Shown: positions 52,610-62,077, counted from the first letter of the stretch. The stretch is 64,000 bases of DNA from Anaerolineae bacterium (GCA_019637555.1 JAHBVK010000038.1:1-64000), one strand, 5' to 3'. Notes: generated by a model not told the origin, from the letters alone. Made by a program: numbers and translations.

Positions 52610-54022
52610 TTAGTCCATCGGCCAGCCGAGAGTCTTAGCTGTATCTTCGATGATTTTGTTGCCAGAAGCTACAGCGTCATCCATAGCTTGCTGCACGCTC
52701 TTGGTGCCACCAAACGCCGAATCCCACATCGGGGTTAGCACTTTGGGACCAATCTCACCGTACAAACGTCCCCATGGTTTGGCGTTCGCGCCGAGAACAC
52801 CTTCGACATAGCGTTCGCTATCGCTTTCCAGGATCGCACTGGCAGATTTCAGCGGCGGCACCAGCCCCTGACCGCTTGAGGCGATCTCCAGCGCTTCTGG
52901 ACGGGTCAGATGCTTGACAAACTCCATGCACATCGCCAACTTGTCCTGATCTTCCATCTTGGATACCAGATAGCCGTGAGCATTAGCTTCGACTGAAGCT
53001 GTCTGCCCTTCTTCGTGTGGCGGCTGGCAGAATACCCAATCGAAGCTTGGTTTCAATTCTGGTTGGTTGCGGAATGCCGTAATGTAATATGGCTGGCTGG
53101 GCAGGATGGCAAACTTCTGCTCCATAAACAGACGCATACAGGTTTCCTGAGTGCGTCCTGACGTCCCCGGCACGCTCCATTTATGCGTATTCTCTGCATC
53201 AACCATCCACTGGAGTGCTTTTACGCCCTCTGGGCTGTTCATTACCATCTTGGTCTGGAAGTCGTTGTACAGGTTAGCCCCGAAGCCGTAAAGGAATTGC
53301 GTGACCTGATAGCTCCAATCGGTCATGAAGGCAGTTCCGTAGATGTCCTGCCCCTCCAACTGACCGGTGGTCGCAGCCAACGCCTTTTCGTACTCAGCAA
53401 CGGTCCATGAGCGTTCTTTATTCGAAGGCAGCAAATCAGCAGCATTGAACTTCTCGAACAAGCTGCGATTGGCGAACACGCCTCCTGCTACCGCCAAGCC
53501 GTAGGGCCACAAATACAACTTGCCATCGACGTAACCGCACAGATTTTGCACCGGGCTAAGTAGATCTTCCTTCATGGCAGGATCGATCCACTCGTCAAAG
53601 GAGGCGACGGCATCCTGTGGTGCATATTTCCACTGATTGCCTGCCTGTCCCCACATTACATCTGGCGCGTTGCCGGAAGCAACTGCCGTATCGAACTTCG
53701 CCCAACCTTCGAAAGTGGAGGGGATAAAGTTCGGTGTGACAGTGACGTTGGGAAATTTCTTATTAAATTCTTCGATCTGCCACGTGTAATAATCCGACTC
53801 TTTGCCATCCGGTTCGGAGCCAGTCTTACCCTTCCAGTAAGGGATTACCCAGAAGGCAATGTCGATTGCTTTCTGTGCAAAGCGTATATTTGAGCCAAAA
53901 GATTGTTGTTTGGCGGATGCTGCCAGTTGTGGCGCCAAGCTGCTGCCCAAGCCTGCCGCCAGAGTTGCTCCAGCGAACTTTAGAAAGTTGCGGCGTGAGA
54001 GTGTGTCCTTCTGCTTGCTCAT
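52610..54022 (-). CDS. ABC transporter sugar-binding protein with a Tat-type signal
   Basis: A 470-residue family-1 binding protein. ATG 54022 has GGAGAG upstream and gives MSKQKDTLSRRNFLKFAGAT, a twin-arginine (SRRNFLK) signal ending near AASAKQ. The body has TVAEYEKALAATTGQLEGQD, an N-lobe with VMWGQAGNQWKYAPQDAV, and the typical PEGVKALQWMVDAENTHKWS. Export in folded form is inferred. It is the first gene of the importer whose permeases follow. Confidence 0.9.
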   Translation of the reverse strand: MSKQKDTLSRRNFLKFAGATLAAGLGSSLAPQLAASAKQQSFGSNIRFAQKAIDIAFWVIPYWKGKTGSEPDGKESDYYTWQIEEFNKKFPNVTVTPNFIPSTFEGWAKFDTAVASGNAPDVMWGQAGNQWKYAPQDAVASFDEWIDPAMKEDLLSPVQNLCGYVDGKLYLWPYGLAVAGGVFANRSLFEKFNAADLLPSNKERSWTVAEYEKALAATTGQLEGQDIYGTAFMTDWSYQVTQFLYGFGANLYNDFQTKMVMNSPEGVKALQWMVDAENTHKWSVPGTSGRTQETCMRLFMEQKFAILPSQPYYITAFRNQPELKPSFDWVFCQPPHEEGQTASVEANAHGYLVSKMEDQDKLAMCMEFVKHLTRPEALEIASSGQGLVPPLKSASAILESDSERYVEGVLGANAKPWGRLYGEIGPKVLTPMWDSAFGGTKSVQQAMDDAVASGNKIIEDTAKTLGWPMD

Positions 54023-54258
54023 GATCTTCTCTCCGTGATAATCGGTAGGCATTGTGTTGAAGAAACAGGCACGAATGAGACGGCAATAACCATATTGGAC
54101 ATATGAGCGACGATGAGCCTCCTTTCGCGCGTCAAAACAGGTGTGGCGATTACGGTGACTGCGTTGATTGTCGATTTCAGGCTTCTGAGCTTAGATAAGT
54201 CAGCGTACCCTGAAAAGCGGCCTTTTATGACTATGTAATTCGCTGCACAGTTGTGTCT

Positions 54259-54397
54259 GACATCAGCAACCAGCAACTCGCCAGCAGAAAACAGGAGGAA
54301 GGCGTCGGTTGATCATTGTTTCCTGATTGCCTATGGCTTACTCGCTGCCTGTCCGGAACAGCGGCACTCTGCTAACGAGTTGCTGGTTGCTGATGTC
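54259..54397. mobile_element. 139-bp foldback (MITE-like) element with 22-bp perfect terminal repeats
   Basis: The 22-base sequence at 54259-54280 (GACATCAGCAACCAGCAACT then CG) is repeated exactly as its reverse complement at 54376-54397. Inward of the repeats the pairing continues imperfectly through AGCAGA/TCTGCT. The 95-bp interior has no coding sense. It lies in the 477-bp gap upstream of the binding-protein gene. Small size, long inverted ends and no gene fit a non-autonomous element. No clear target duplication was seen. Confidence 0.7.
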
Positions 54398-54499
54398 TAC
54401 GGTCCTCACTCTTGAGGCTGCTTTGTAAATCGGTGTTCTCGTTTGATGCGCTCCTTTCCACATCAATGGCTTGTTTATGCGTATGAGCATTGCCCTGCT

Positions 54500-55603
54500 T
54501 TAGAGGTAATAAGTGACGTAATCTCCTGTACAGGGATTCCCGGCGCAAACGTGCATGACTCCTTGTTCTGGCTCCGCGATCAACGACGCCGACGTACAGA
54601 TACCCGGATATTTTTCGTGGCGGCAAATCGATGTTGGATAGTTGTCATGATCCGAGAGCATAGATTGCATCAGCGGTACATCGATGCTGCCCCGATATTC
54701 ATTGACTAAACTGTGGAAGCGCTCGTAACGCGGTATCGAATCCGCGAGAAAAGGGCGTAGTTCTGGGTTACTGGCGTTAGGCTCACCGAGAAAGTGATTG
54801 GTATGGACGAAGAATCCTTCGCGATTTTCTAGCCAAACTGCGCTTTCCGGCGTCAATTCCAGATCACCTATTTCGCCGCTGCCATCGCAGAAAACATAGT
54901 TGCCCGGCTGCACGGTGCGCGTCTCAGCAGCGAGCTTACGCAGTCCTGTCAGCGAGCTTTCCCGCAGTACACGCCACTTGAATGGATAGTGCGGGATTCC
55001 CAATTGACACCAGCCCCATGGCAGCGCATTGGCGAAATTGCCGATACCTGCCGAATTGATGCCCATATAACTGGTTAAGCCAGCGAAAGTCATCATCAAC
55101 TGCGCCGGACCATCATCGGGAGTTACATGCAGCATGTGCAGTAATTCAAGGTCAAGCGGATAGTCCCAGTTTTGCCCCGCTATCAAAGTGCCGTCTTTGG
55201 TCACTTCCCTAGAAAAAGCGAAGGAGGAGCAGCCTACGACTGTTCCTATCCCCGTTCCGGTTCCATAGGCATAGATAACTTCCCCACGTATTTGCAGCAG
55301 TAGCGCCTCCTCAAAGGAGAGTTGTGCGCTGTGGGCAATACCCCGCAGTTCATCCAACATTTGCGGACAGTATTGCTCGAACAGGGGTAGAAAATCGCGG
55401 GTTCGGGCAAGTATTTGTGAACGGCTTAAGGGCGGTACAGAGGGCGTCAATCTGCCCTCGACAGGCAGCGCATTCATTGTCAACTCGTGATAGAAAATCT
55501 GATCGATGACACGGGGGAGCAAGTCGCGCACTGCTTCGCCGATCTGCAAGCCAATTTCGTAATGCGAACCGCGTACCTTCAGTAGAGGAAATCGATGTGC
55601 CAT
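54500..55603 (-). CDS. Peptidase C45 / acyl-CoA:6-APA acyltransferase-like Ntn hydrolase
   Basis: A 367-residue protein with GSHYEIGLQIGEAVRDLL at the N-terminus. The cleavage/nucleophile site is GTVVGCSSFAFSREVTKDGT (Gly-Cys) near residue 124, followed by LIAGQNWDYPLDL. These are the hallmarks of the C45 family, whose members self-cleave to expose an N-terminal Cys and then cut or form amide bonds. Its place in a sugar-acid cluster with creatininase-family proteins suggests an amide-bearing natural substrate. That is inference. Confidence 0.87.
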   Translation of the reverse strand: MAHRFPLLKVRGSHYEIGLQIGEAVRDLLPRVIDQIFYHELTMNALPVEGRLTPSVPPLSRSQILARTRDFLPLFEQYCPQMLDELRGIAHSAQLSFEEALLLQIRGEVIYAYGTGTGIGTVVGCSSFAFSREVTKDGTLIAGQNWDYPLDLELLHMLHVTPDDGPAQLMMTFAGLTSYMGINSAGIGNFANALPWGWCQLGIPHYPFKWRVLRESSLTGLRKLAAETRTVQPGNYVFCDGSGEIGDLELTPESAVWLENREGFFVHTNHFLGEPNASNPELRPFLADSIPRYERFHSLVNEYRGSIDVPLMQSMLSDHDNYPTSICRHEKYPGICTSASLIAEPEQGVMHVCAGNPCTGDYVTYYL

Positions 55604-55635
55604 TGGCTAAACTCCTACCCCGCTGCTAAGCTACA

Positions 55636-56538
55636 CTATGCCGTCCAAGGCGATCCTTTTTCGTTCAGCTCCTGAGCACCTAACGCTTGAACTCCTAGCT
55701 CACCCGCGCCTGATCTCACCAGCCGCTCAAACATGTCTGTGGTGGTCTCGGTGCCCGTTAAATCCAGTCCCAACTGCTCTGCTTCTGTCAGCGCCAGCCG
55801 CATATCTTTGAGCGCTAGCGCCACCCGGAAGCCGGGACGCCAGTCCTGTGCGTCGATCAGCTTACCGGTGTTGGCGAGCTGCCACGAACCTGCTGCGCCT
55901 GCGCCAAGCACCTCAATGATCTGTGTCACGTCCAACCCGCTGGCGCGCGCAAAGCGTAAGCCCTCTGCCACTGCCGCTAACGTGCCCATGCCCACAATTT
56001 GGTTGCACAATTTGGTGTTCTGTCCCATGCCAACAGCGCCTACGTGGGTGATCTTTTGTCCCAATGTCTGCAGTATCGGTAAGCAGCGAGCCACCACTGC
56101 CGCCTCCCCACCCACCATGATCGATAAGCTGCCGCCGTTAGCACCAGCTACACCACCACTGACTGGCGCATCCAGCATTGCCACATCGCGCTCTGCTAAT
56201 TTGGCTGCTATCTTCTGCGTAACCTTGGGGGCGATGGTACTCATATCGATCACCACGCTGCCTGTCTGCAATCCTTCAATCACCCCGTTATCCCCAAGAA
56301 TTACTATTTCTACTGCCGCCGAATCGGACACCATCGTAATTACGATCTCGGCTTGGTGGGCTACAGTCGCGGGAGAATTAGCCACCTGCGCTCCTGCTGC
56401 CGACAACGCCTTGCTGCGTTCTGGCGTGCGGTTGTACACCACCAACGGATAGCCCGCGCGAAGCAGGTTGAGTGCCATCGGCTGACCCATCGCGCCTAAT
56501 CCGATAAAACCAATTGTCGGCTTCGTTAGTTCTGCCAT
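55636..56538 (-). CDS. Beta-hydroxyacid dehydrogenase (tartronate semialdehyde reductase / 3-hydroxyisobutyrate dehydrogenase-like)
   Basis: A 300-residue protein. It opens with TIGFIGLGAMGQPMALNLLR (NADP Rossmann motif). The substrate loop is DAPVSGGVAGANGGSLSIMV near residue 122, and the catalytic Lys lies in GMGQNTKLCNQIV. These features define the family. With dehydratases and a DapA-family lyase alongside, a tartronate semialdehyde reductase role (GarR/GlxR type, yielding glycerate) is most likely; 3-hydroxyisobutyrate is the alternative. Confidence 0.9.
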   Translation of the reverse strand: MAELTKPTIGFIGLGAMGQPMALNLLRAGYPLVVYNRTPERSKALSAAGAQVANSPATVAHQAEIVITMVSDSAAVEIVILGDNGVIEGLQTGSVVIDMSTIAPKVTQKIAAKLAERDVAMLDAPVSGGVAGANGGSLSIMVGGEAAVVARCLPILQTLGQKITHVGAVGMGQNTKLCNQIVGMGTLAAVAEGLRFARASGLDVTQIIEVLGAGAAGSWQLANTGKLIDAQDWRPGFRVALALKDMRLALTEAEQLGLDLTGTETTTDMFERLVRSGAGELGVQALGAQELNEKGSPWTA

Positions 56539-56555
56539 CTGGTGCTCATCTCCGT

Positions 56556-57758
56556 TTAGCGGTACCCTTCAAATGGCTGGTAGGCATAGCGCTCGATGAC
56601 GGCGTGGTTGAGGTTCATACCTAACCCCGGCTGCTTGGGCAGCGGCAGATACCCGTCTTGCATTTCCAGCGGAGCGTCCACCAGTTCTGCCGCAAGTTCA
56701 CGCTCCTCAGGCGATCCGATGGTTTCCAGAATCGTGAAATTGGGGATGCTAGCCGCTAAATGCACGCTGGCTGCCGTACACATCGGACCATTAGGATTAT
56801 GTGGGGCGACGCCCACGTAGTAGCCCTCCGCTACTGCCGCCATTTTGCGCGCTTGTGCTAGCCCACCACAATTAACTACATCTGGCTGATAGATCGCTAC
56901 CGCTTGCTTCGACAGCAGTTGTGTCGCGTCGTAGACGGTGACAGTACGCTCTCCAGTGGCAATCGGTAGTGGACTGCGGGCATTGACCCACGCCAATGCC
57001 TCAAAGTTCTCCGGCGGGATCGGCTCCTCAACAAACATGAGATCATAAGGAGCAAGCGCCTCAGCCAGCCGGACGGCGTTGGCAGGACTGAGCCGCCCGT
57101 GACAATCGATTCCTAAGCCCATCTCGTCACCCACCGCATCACGCGCTGCCGCAAAGTAAGCGGCGATCTGCTTGAAGATGTTGGCGGGCAGATATTCAGT
57201 CTCTTTATGACTACGATCAATGGCACCAGCCGTGCCGGAATAACCAACTGCTGCCAGCTTGTCAGCACCAGCCAAGACCTGCGACGATGCGCCGTAAAAG
57301 ACGGGCAGTGTTGTCTTGATTGCCCGATAACCTTGCTGCTGCCGTTCTCTGACATTGCGGGCAAATTGCGCTGGAGATCCACCGCTGGCGCAGTGCGCAT
57401 AGACCAGCACAGCGTCGCGCGTCGGTCCGCCAAATAGACGATAGATCGGCACACCCAGTTCTTTGCCTACGATATCCCACAGGGCGATCTCCACCGCGCT
57501 GATAGCCGTCGCGTGTAAAGGTCCACCAACCCAGAACGAGTCGCGGTACATCTTCTCTACCAGATCCTCGATCCGCGTCGGATCTTTGCCGATCAGGAAG
57601 CGGCTCAGTTCGTCAATGTAGGTGGCAATGGTGCGCGAACGGCGCTTCATGACCGTCTCGGAGACGCCCGTAATCTGGGCATCGGTCTCAATCTCGGTGA
57701 AGATTCCGTTGCGAAAGCCGATACCGACTAGGTAGACGCGGATAGCGGTGATCTTCAT
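56556..57758 (-). CDS. Enolase-superfamily dehydratase, galactonate-dehydratase-like
   Basis: This 400-residue protein starts MKITAIRVYLVGIGFRNGIF. The barrel carries GIDCHGRLSPANAVRLAEAL (Asp ligand and His), FVEEPIPPENFEAL (Glu), PIATGERTVT (Glu) and VAPHNPNGPMCTAASVH (catalytic His). The HGRLSP, EEPxPPEN, ATGER and HNPxGP string is the DgoD-like pattern. It yields a 2-keto-3-deoxy acid for the lyase 8 bp downstream in sequence (57766). It is a distant paralogue of the enzyme at 46806. Confidence 0.9.
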   Translation of the reverse strand: MKITAIRVYLVGIGFRNGIFTEIETDAQITGVSETVMKRRSRTIATYIDELSRFLIGKDPTRIEDLVEKMYRDSFWVGGPLHATAISAVEIALWDIVGKELGVPIYRLFGGPTRDAVLVYAHCASGGSPAQFARNVRERQQQGYRAIKTTLPVFYGASSQVLAGADKLAAVGYSGTAGAIDRSHKETEYLPANIFKQIAAYFAAARDAVGDEMGLGIDCHGRLSPANAVRLAEALAPYDLMFVEEPIPPENFEALAWVNARSPLPIATGERTVTVYDATQLLSKQAVAIYQPDVVNCGGLAQARKMAAVAEGYYVGVAPHNPNGPMCTAASVHLAASIPNFTILETIGSPEERELAAELVDAPLEMQDGYLPLPKQPGLGMNLNHAVIERYAYQPFEGYR

Positions 57759-57765
57759 GATCGCT

Positions 57766-58698
57766 TTAGACCATTTCCTTCTTCAGCAAGCCTTGCTGCC
57801 GCAGTAGGTCTGCCAGTTGACTGCGTTGGCGAGCATCCAACGGAGTGAAGGGCGGACGTGAATAACCGCCATGAAGTCCTGTCATCTCTAGAAAGGCACG
57901 CCAGATCGCCAGATCGTTAACTGCGCCAAGCCCGTTTGGCGCGTAAAACAGATGCGTAAAGGGGATCAGGTCACGCCAGATGGTTTGTGCTTGCTTCAGG
58001 TCAAAATCGACACAGGTAGCTTGATAGAGTTCTACCGCCCGCGCTGGCATGGCGTTGAGGAAGCCGCTGACCCAACCATGCGCACCTGCCGCCAAGCCTT
58101 CTAGCGCCGTGCGGAAGCCCCCATGGAAGACCCGGAAAGACTCCGGGCACAGGTAGCGTAGATCGTGGATGCCAGAAGGCGACTCGAAGGTGTTCTTGGT
58201 GCTCTGGAATACGCCATCAGCTACCAGAGTAGCGATCTCCCAACTGTTCAGTTCAACAGTGCCCGCATAATTGGGATTGTTGTAGTACATGATGGGCAGC
58301 CCGCTGTTTCGGCGCACGGTGCGGAAGTATTCGATGATGGCAGGCTTGGGTGGCTTCATATAATAGGGAGGCAGCAGCAAAATACCATCTGCGCCTGCTG
58401 CTTCTGCAAAGTTCGTCAGTTCGATGGTTTGCTGCGTAGTGAAAAAGCTCGTCCCGGCATAAACGGGAACACGCTTACCTACTGCCTGTACAACCAGTTT
58501 GATGACCTGTCGGCGTTCTTGCTCAGTCAGGGCGATGAACTCGCCGGATGTGCCTGTGACCACTAAGCCATGCACACCCTGACTGATCAACCAATCGGCG
58601 TGACGCTGCGTAGCTTCACCATCGAGTTCACCCGTTTCGGTGAACATGGTTAGCATGGCAGGGAAAATACCGCTAATAGGTGGGCTGCTGACATTCAT
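57766..58698 (-). CDS. DapA-family lyase (dihydrodipicolinate synthase/N-acetylneuraminate lyase type)
   Basis: A 310-residue barrel enzyme with GIFPAMLTMFTETGELDGEA at the start, LVVTGTSGEFIALTEQERRQ (the GTxGE/T motif), PIMYYNNPNYAGT (YNxP with catalytic Tyr) and FQSTKNTFESPSG, where the Lys is the Schiff-base residue. In this setting it should cleave or dehydrate a keto-deoxy sugar acid, such as 2-keto-3-deoxygluconate or 5-keto-4-deoxyglucarate, rather than make dihydrodipicolinate. It lies 7 bp upstream of the DgoD-like gene. Confidence 0.9.
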   Translation of the reverse strand: MNVSSPPISGIFPAMLTMFTETGELDGEATQRHADWLISQGVHGLVVTGTSGEFIALTEQERRQVIKLVVQAVGKRVPVYAGTSFFTTQQTIELTNFAEAAGADGILLLPPYYMKPPKPAIIEYFRTVRRNSGLPIMYYNNPNYAGTVELNSWEIATLVADGVFQSTKNTFESPSGIHDLRYLCPESFRVFHGGFRTALEGLAAGAHGWVSGFLNAMPARAVELYQATCVDFDLKQAQTIWRDLIPFTHLFYAPNGLGAVNDLAIWRAFLEMTGLHGGYSRPPFTPLDARQRSQLADLLRQQGLLKKEMV

Positions 58699-58733
58699 CG
58701 TGATTCGTTACCTTGTGTGTATTTGTTTCAGTG

Positions 58734-60023
58734 TTATTGCTTGATTTGGCTTTCAGAGATGGCTACCCTACCATCCATAACTGCCTGAATAATCAACGTT
58801 GCTGCACCCACGGTTGCCGGATCAGGCTCCAAAGTAGAGGCTACGATCTTGGTAGCACTGAACAGGCTATGCAGAATGGTCAGCCGCTGCGCCCCTCGCC
58901 GCACATAGTCCAATGCCTCTGCGCCGCCGAAACGTAACGCACCGCCGCCGACCACAATCATGTTGGCGTTAAATAACAGGATTGTGCTGTTGACGGCGAT
59001 ACTCAGGTTTTGCGAGAAGCGATTGCGCAGTTGCAGTGTTAGCGCGTCATTTTGCTGTAGCGCCAAGATCATATTGTCCAGTGACGGTTCATGGGTTTGC
59101 CAGAACTGCCCCACACCGTGCCACTGCCCGACAGTGAGCATTTCTCTTAACTGCGTGACCAGCATATGAGTGGTAATTTCGGTATCCAGACAGCCAGTAT
59201 TGCCACAGTAGCAAAGACGGGAGCCTCCAACTGAGATTGCATGGCTAAGTTCGCCCGTACTGCCTGATGGTTGCTCACTGCTGCGAACCAGCATCCCGGC
59301 GATCACAGTAGAGACGGCAACACCGGTATCGACGTTCAGGTAAGCGAAGTCGGAAAGTCCACGCGCACTGCCATAGCAGGCTTCTGCTAGTGTCGCCGCG
59401 TAGACGCGCCAATCCACTACCACTGGTACGCCGAACTGTTCCTCAAAATAGGACTTGATCAGTACGTCGCGCCACGCCGTGCGATAGGGCATGGAAATCG
59501 AACTACCGTTGGGTACATCAACGATACCTTCCAGCGCTACGCCGATGCCGAGTAAGTTTGCCCGTCCATACTGCTCCGGCTGATTCTGAACAGTTTGTTC
59601 GAGAGTAGAGGTAATTACCGTCGCTGCGGCTTTCAGCACATCCTGCGTCGGTAAGTTTGGCGGCACGGACAGTCGCTCGCTGCATAATACCTGTCCATCC
59701 AGCGTCAGCACGACGCCAGTAACTGTATCTGAGGCAATCTGAATGCCAGCAGCCAGCCAGCGCGTACTGGATAAGCGGTAATATGTGCTCGGTCTTCCAC
59801 GCGATGCTTCTACCACCGGTGGGTCTTCCCCGTCTGTTAACCGCACTAGCCCTTCCTCTAGCAGCACATCCAGAATGCTGCTAATGGTAGTACTCGTCCG
59901 CGCTGTCAGCCCTACCAAATCGCTTTTCGACAGCGCACCATGTTCACGCAGTAGACTCAGCACGGCGTAGCGGTTGTGACGGCGAATATCAGCAGGCATC
60001 TCGGCAATTGGGGAAAGACGCAT
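58734..60023 (-). CDS. ROK-family transcriptional repressor
   Basis: A 429-residue protein from ATG 60023, chosen because GGAGG sits just before it. The N-terminal winged helix (HNRYAVLSLLREHGALSKSD, LVGLTARTSTTISSILDVLL) is followed by the ROK kinase-like domain. This includes VDTGVAVSTVIAGMLV, the zinc motif LCYCGNTGCLD and GGGALRFGGAEALDYVRRGA. It probably represses the divergent creatininase operon (60318 onward) and its own catabolic operon, with a sugar or sugar acid as inducer. The 294-bp divergent gap holds a promoter-like sequence and an inverted repeat. Confidence 0.9.
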   Translation of the reverse strand: MRLSPIAEMPADIRRHNRYAVLSLLREHGALSKSDLVGLTARTSTTISSILDVLLEEGLVRLTDGEDPPVVEASRGRPSTYYRLSSTRWLAAGIQIASDTVTGVVLTLDGQVLCSERLSVPPNLPTQDVLKAAATVITSTLEQTVQNQPEQYGRANLLGIGVALEGIVDVPNGSSISMPYRTAWRDVLIKSYFEEQFGVPVVVDWRVYAATLAEACYGSARGLSDFAYLNVDTGVAVSTVIAGMLVRSSEQPSGSTGELSHAISVGGSRLCYCGNTGCLDTEITTHMLVTQLREMLTVGQWHGVGQFWQTHEPSLDNMILALQQNDALTLQLRNRFSQNLSIAVNSTILLFNANMIVVGGGALRFGGAEALDYVRRGAQRLTILHSLFSATKIVASTLEPDPATVGAATLIIQAVMDGRVAISESQIKQ

Positions 60024-60135
60024 AATCCTCCGCTTTGGCATTGAGCAGTGGCTTATTGGATGCAAACATTGTAGGGTCTGTAATAGATCATGTCAAGCGA
60101 TTTTGCCACGAATTTTGAAACTTAGTTTGATATTG

Positions 60136-60165
60136 TTGACTTTTCACAAATGGTTGTGGTAGATT
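60136..60165 (+). promoter_or_regulatory. Possible promoter of the creatininase operon
   Basis: TTGACT at 60136-60141 and TAGATT at 60160-60165 are separated by 18 bp, a reasonable sigma-70-like arrangement in an A/T-rich gap, about 150 bp before the first creatininase gene. Confidence 0.4.
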
Positions 60166-60188
60166 TTCTGCATGTTGCATGTCTATAA

Positions 60189-60203
60189 ACAAATATAGTT
60201 TGT
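60189..60203. promoter_or_regulatory. Inverted repeat, possible ROK operator
   Basis: ACAAA, TATAG, TTTGT at 60189-60203 is a perfect 5-bp inverted repeat with a 5-base centre, downstream of the candidate promoter and upstream of the creatininase gene. ROK repressors bind A/T-rich palindromes, so it is a plausible operator. Confidence 0.4.
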
Positions 60204-60317
60204 GTAATTTAGCTTAATTCGCTGATAGCTCTGATTCTTTAGCAAATGTACTTTGAAAATCACTTAGGCGGGTTGCGGTTGAATCGGTCACATCACCAGC
60301 CAAGGAGAGTCTGATTA

Positions 60318-61094
60318 ATGTCGCCAAAGATCGTCTATAAAGAAATGACATGGCTGGAGATTCAAGAACGCCTGAAGACTTGTAACATCTGCATCATTCC
60401 GCTGGGAGCAATGGAGCAGCACGGCAACCATTTACCAGTGGGCACGGATACCTTCCAGAGTTACGAGATGGCTCGACGTGGTGCAGAGCGAGCGGCAGAT
60501 GAAGTCGGTGCGGTACTACTGCCCGGCATTGAGTATGGCAGCACGACGAGCACACGCTTTTTTCCCGGTACGGTCAACATCTCGCCGCGTACTTTATCTC
60601 GCTACCTTGTTGCTCTGATGGAAGGCTTGTATCGTCAGGGCTTCCGGCGGTTCGTTCTAGTCAACGGACACGGCGGCAACAGCTATCCACGGCAAGCAAG
60701 CGCTCAGATGGTGTCTGCGCACAACGATGCTGAGGTGTTCTACACGGGCACCTTTGGGTTGGGTTTGTGGAATGCTGTCAGTGCCGATCCGGAAAACGTG
60801 ATGGTTGGGCATGCCTGCGAGATCGAAACGTCACTCATGCTTGAAATCTACGGATCAGCCGTCGAGATGGATAAAGTTACCGATGGTGAGTTGTTTGGCG
60901 AATTCCTCAGCAAATATAGTTTTGTACTCGATCCAAATTATGGGGTTGGTACGCTTCAGAATCGCTGGCAAACAATGACGATTGGCGCACGTGGTAGACC
61001 GTTTCGCGGGACTCAACCATACGGGCAGCGTTTGATCGCCAATTGGGTGGATCGCTTCGCGGAAATGCTGCGTGAGATGCAGTCCCAAGCTTAG
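60318..61094 (+). CDS. Creatininase-family amidohydrolase
   Basis: A 258-residue protein of the usual family length. The metal site is complete. LGAMEQHGNHLPVGTD gives Glu33, His35, His38 and Asp44, matching Glu34, His36 and Asp45 of Pseudomonas creatininase. LVNGHGGN gives His118, and VGHACEIETS gives His165 and Glu170. Family members open cyclic or linear amides or act on sugar-linked amides. Creatinine itself is unlikely here, because it stands in a sugar-acid operon. Confidence 0.88.
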   Translation: MSPKIVYKEMTWLEIQERLKTCNICIIPLGAMEQHGNHLPVGTDTFQSYEMARRGAERAADEVGAVLLPGIEYGSTTSTRFFPGTVNISPRTLSRYLVALMEGLYRQGFRRFVLVNGHGGNSYPRQASAQMVSAHNDAEVFYTGTFGLGLWNAVSADPENVMVGHACEIETSLMLEIYGSAVEMDKVTDGELFGEFLSKYSFVLDPNYGVGTLQNRWQTMTIGARGRPFRGTQPYGQRLIANWVDRFAEMLREMQSQA

Positions 61095-61129
61095 AGTACT
61101 GTCCTACACAACACAAGGTCGTAGAAACC

Positions 61130-62077
61130 ATGTCCAGCAAAGTGATTTTCAAGGAAATGACTTGGACTAGCATCCAAGAACGTGCGCGGCGCTGCAATAT
61201 TGCCATCATTCCACTTGGCTCTATGGAACCGCAAGCAGCCAATCTACCGGTTGGCACTGATACTTACCTTGTTGAGGGATTGGCGCAGCGTGGCGCTGCC
61301 TTAGTTGCGGATGAAGTTGGCGCAGTCGTACTCCCTGCATTCGATTTCGGCAGTCCTGTGGGACCAGCGCTGTTGCCGGAAGCGCTCAATTTACACTGGG
61401 AAGTTCTGCTGGAGATGCTGATTGGTATCTTTGCCGATCTGTACCGTCAGGGATTCCAGCGATTTGTGTTGATCAATGGGCATGGCAGTGCCGGGATTAT
61501 TCAACCGCCTGTACAGCAGACTGATGTGGTGGATGATGGCAAGCCACGTATGGGTGGTGAAGGCTACAGTTACCAAACCTCCTTCGGCTTTGCTTACGAT
61601 GCTGCTGCACAGTTCGTGGAAAATGGACCTGATGTCGAATTCTTCTTTATCTCTATCGGCGGCTTTTTTCGTGGTGCGCTACCAGCGGCACAAACGTCAT
61701 GGTGGCAAGGCGGTGGCGAAGGTGACCTGCCGTTGCAGGTCAAACTCTCGTTGATGTTGACGCTGCACCCTGCTCTCATTGACCTCGAACAGATCAAGGC
61801 AAGTCGAATTAACGGCATGTTAACCAGCAAGTATCGTTTCTTAGGCGATCCTCGCTATGGCGTGGGCGCAGCATTTCATCACAGCCACTTCGGTGCCGCA
61901 AGCAGCCAAGCAGACGATCTGCTTTCAGACGTCTCGGCTGAGGTCGGAGAACAGTTAGCCAACCTGTGGGCACAGAAGCTTGCTGTCGTACTGCGCGAAA
62001 TGCAAGCAAAGACTCATTTGAGCGGGCGTTATCGCCCTGATGCTTATAAGAGCGGACAACCACAGTCGCAACAGTAA
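61130..62077 (+). CDS. Creatininase-family paralogue with a degenerate metal site
   Basis: This 315-residue paralogue aligns with its neighbour from the first residue (KVIFKEMTWTSIQERARRCN). Where the active copy has MEQHGNHLPVGTD it reads MEPQAANLPVGTD: Glu33 and Asp44 remain but His35 is Gln and His38 is Asn. LINGHGSAG keeps the later His, but the GHACEIETS block is replaced by GEGDLPLQVKLSL. An extra segment of about 50 residues (ENGPDVEFFFISIGGFFRG and onward) is inserted. It is probably a pseudoenzyme or has changed chemistry; a heteromeric partner role is possible. It starts 35 bp after the active gene. Confidence 0.82.
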   Translation: MSSKVIFKEMTWTSIQERARRCNIAIIPLGSMEPQAANLPVGTDTYLVEGLAQRGAALVADEVGAVVLPAFDFGSPVGPALLPEALNLHWEVLLEMLIGIFADLYRQGFQRFVLINGHGSAGIIQPPVQQTDVVDDGKPRMGGEGYSYQTSFGFAYDAAAQFVENGPDVEFFFISIGGFFRGALPAAQTSWWQGGGEGDLPLQVKLSLMLTLHPALIDLEQIKASRINGMLTSKYRFLGDPRYGVGAAFHHSHFGAASSQADDLLSDVSAEVGEQLANLWAQKLAVVLREMQAKTHLSGRYRPDAYKSGQPQSQQ

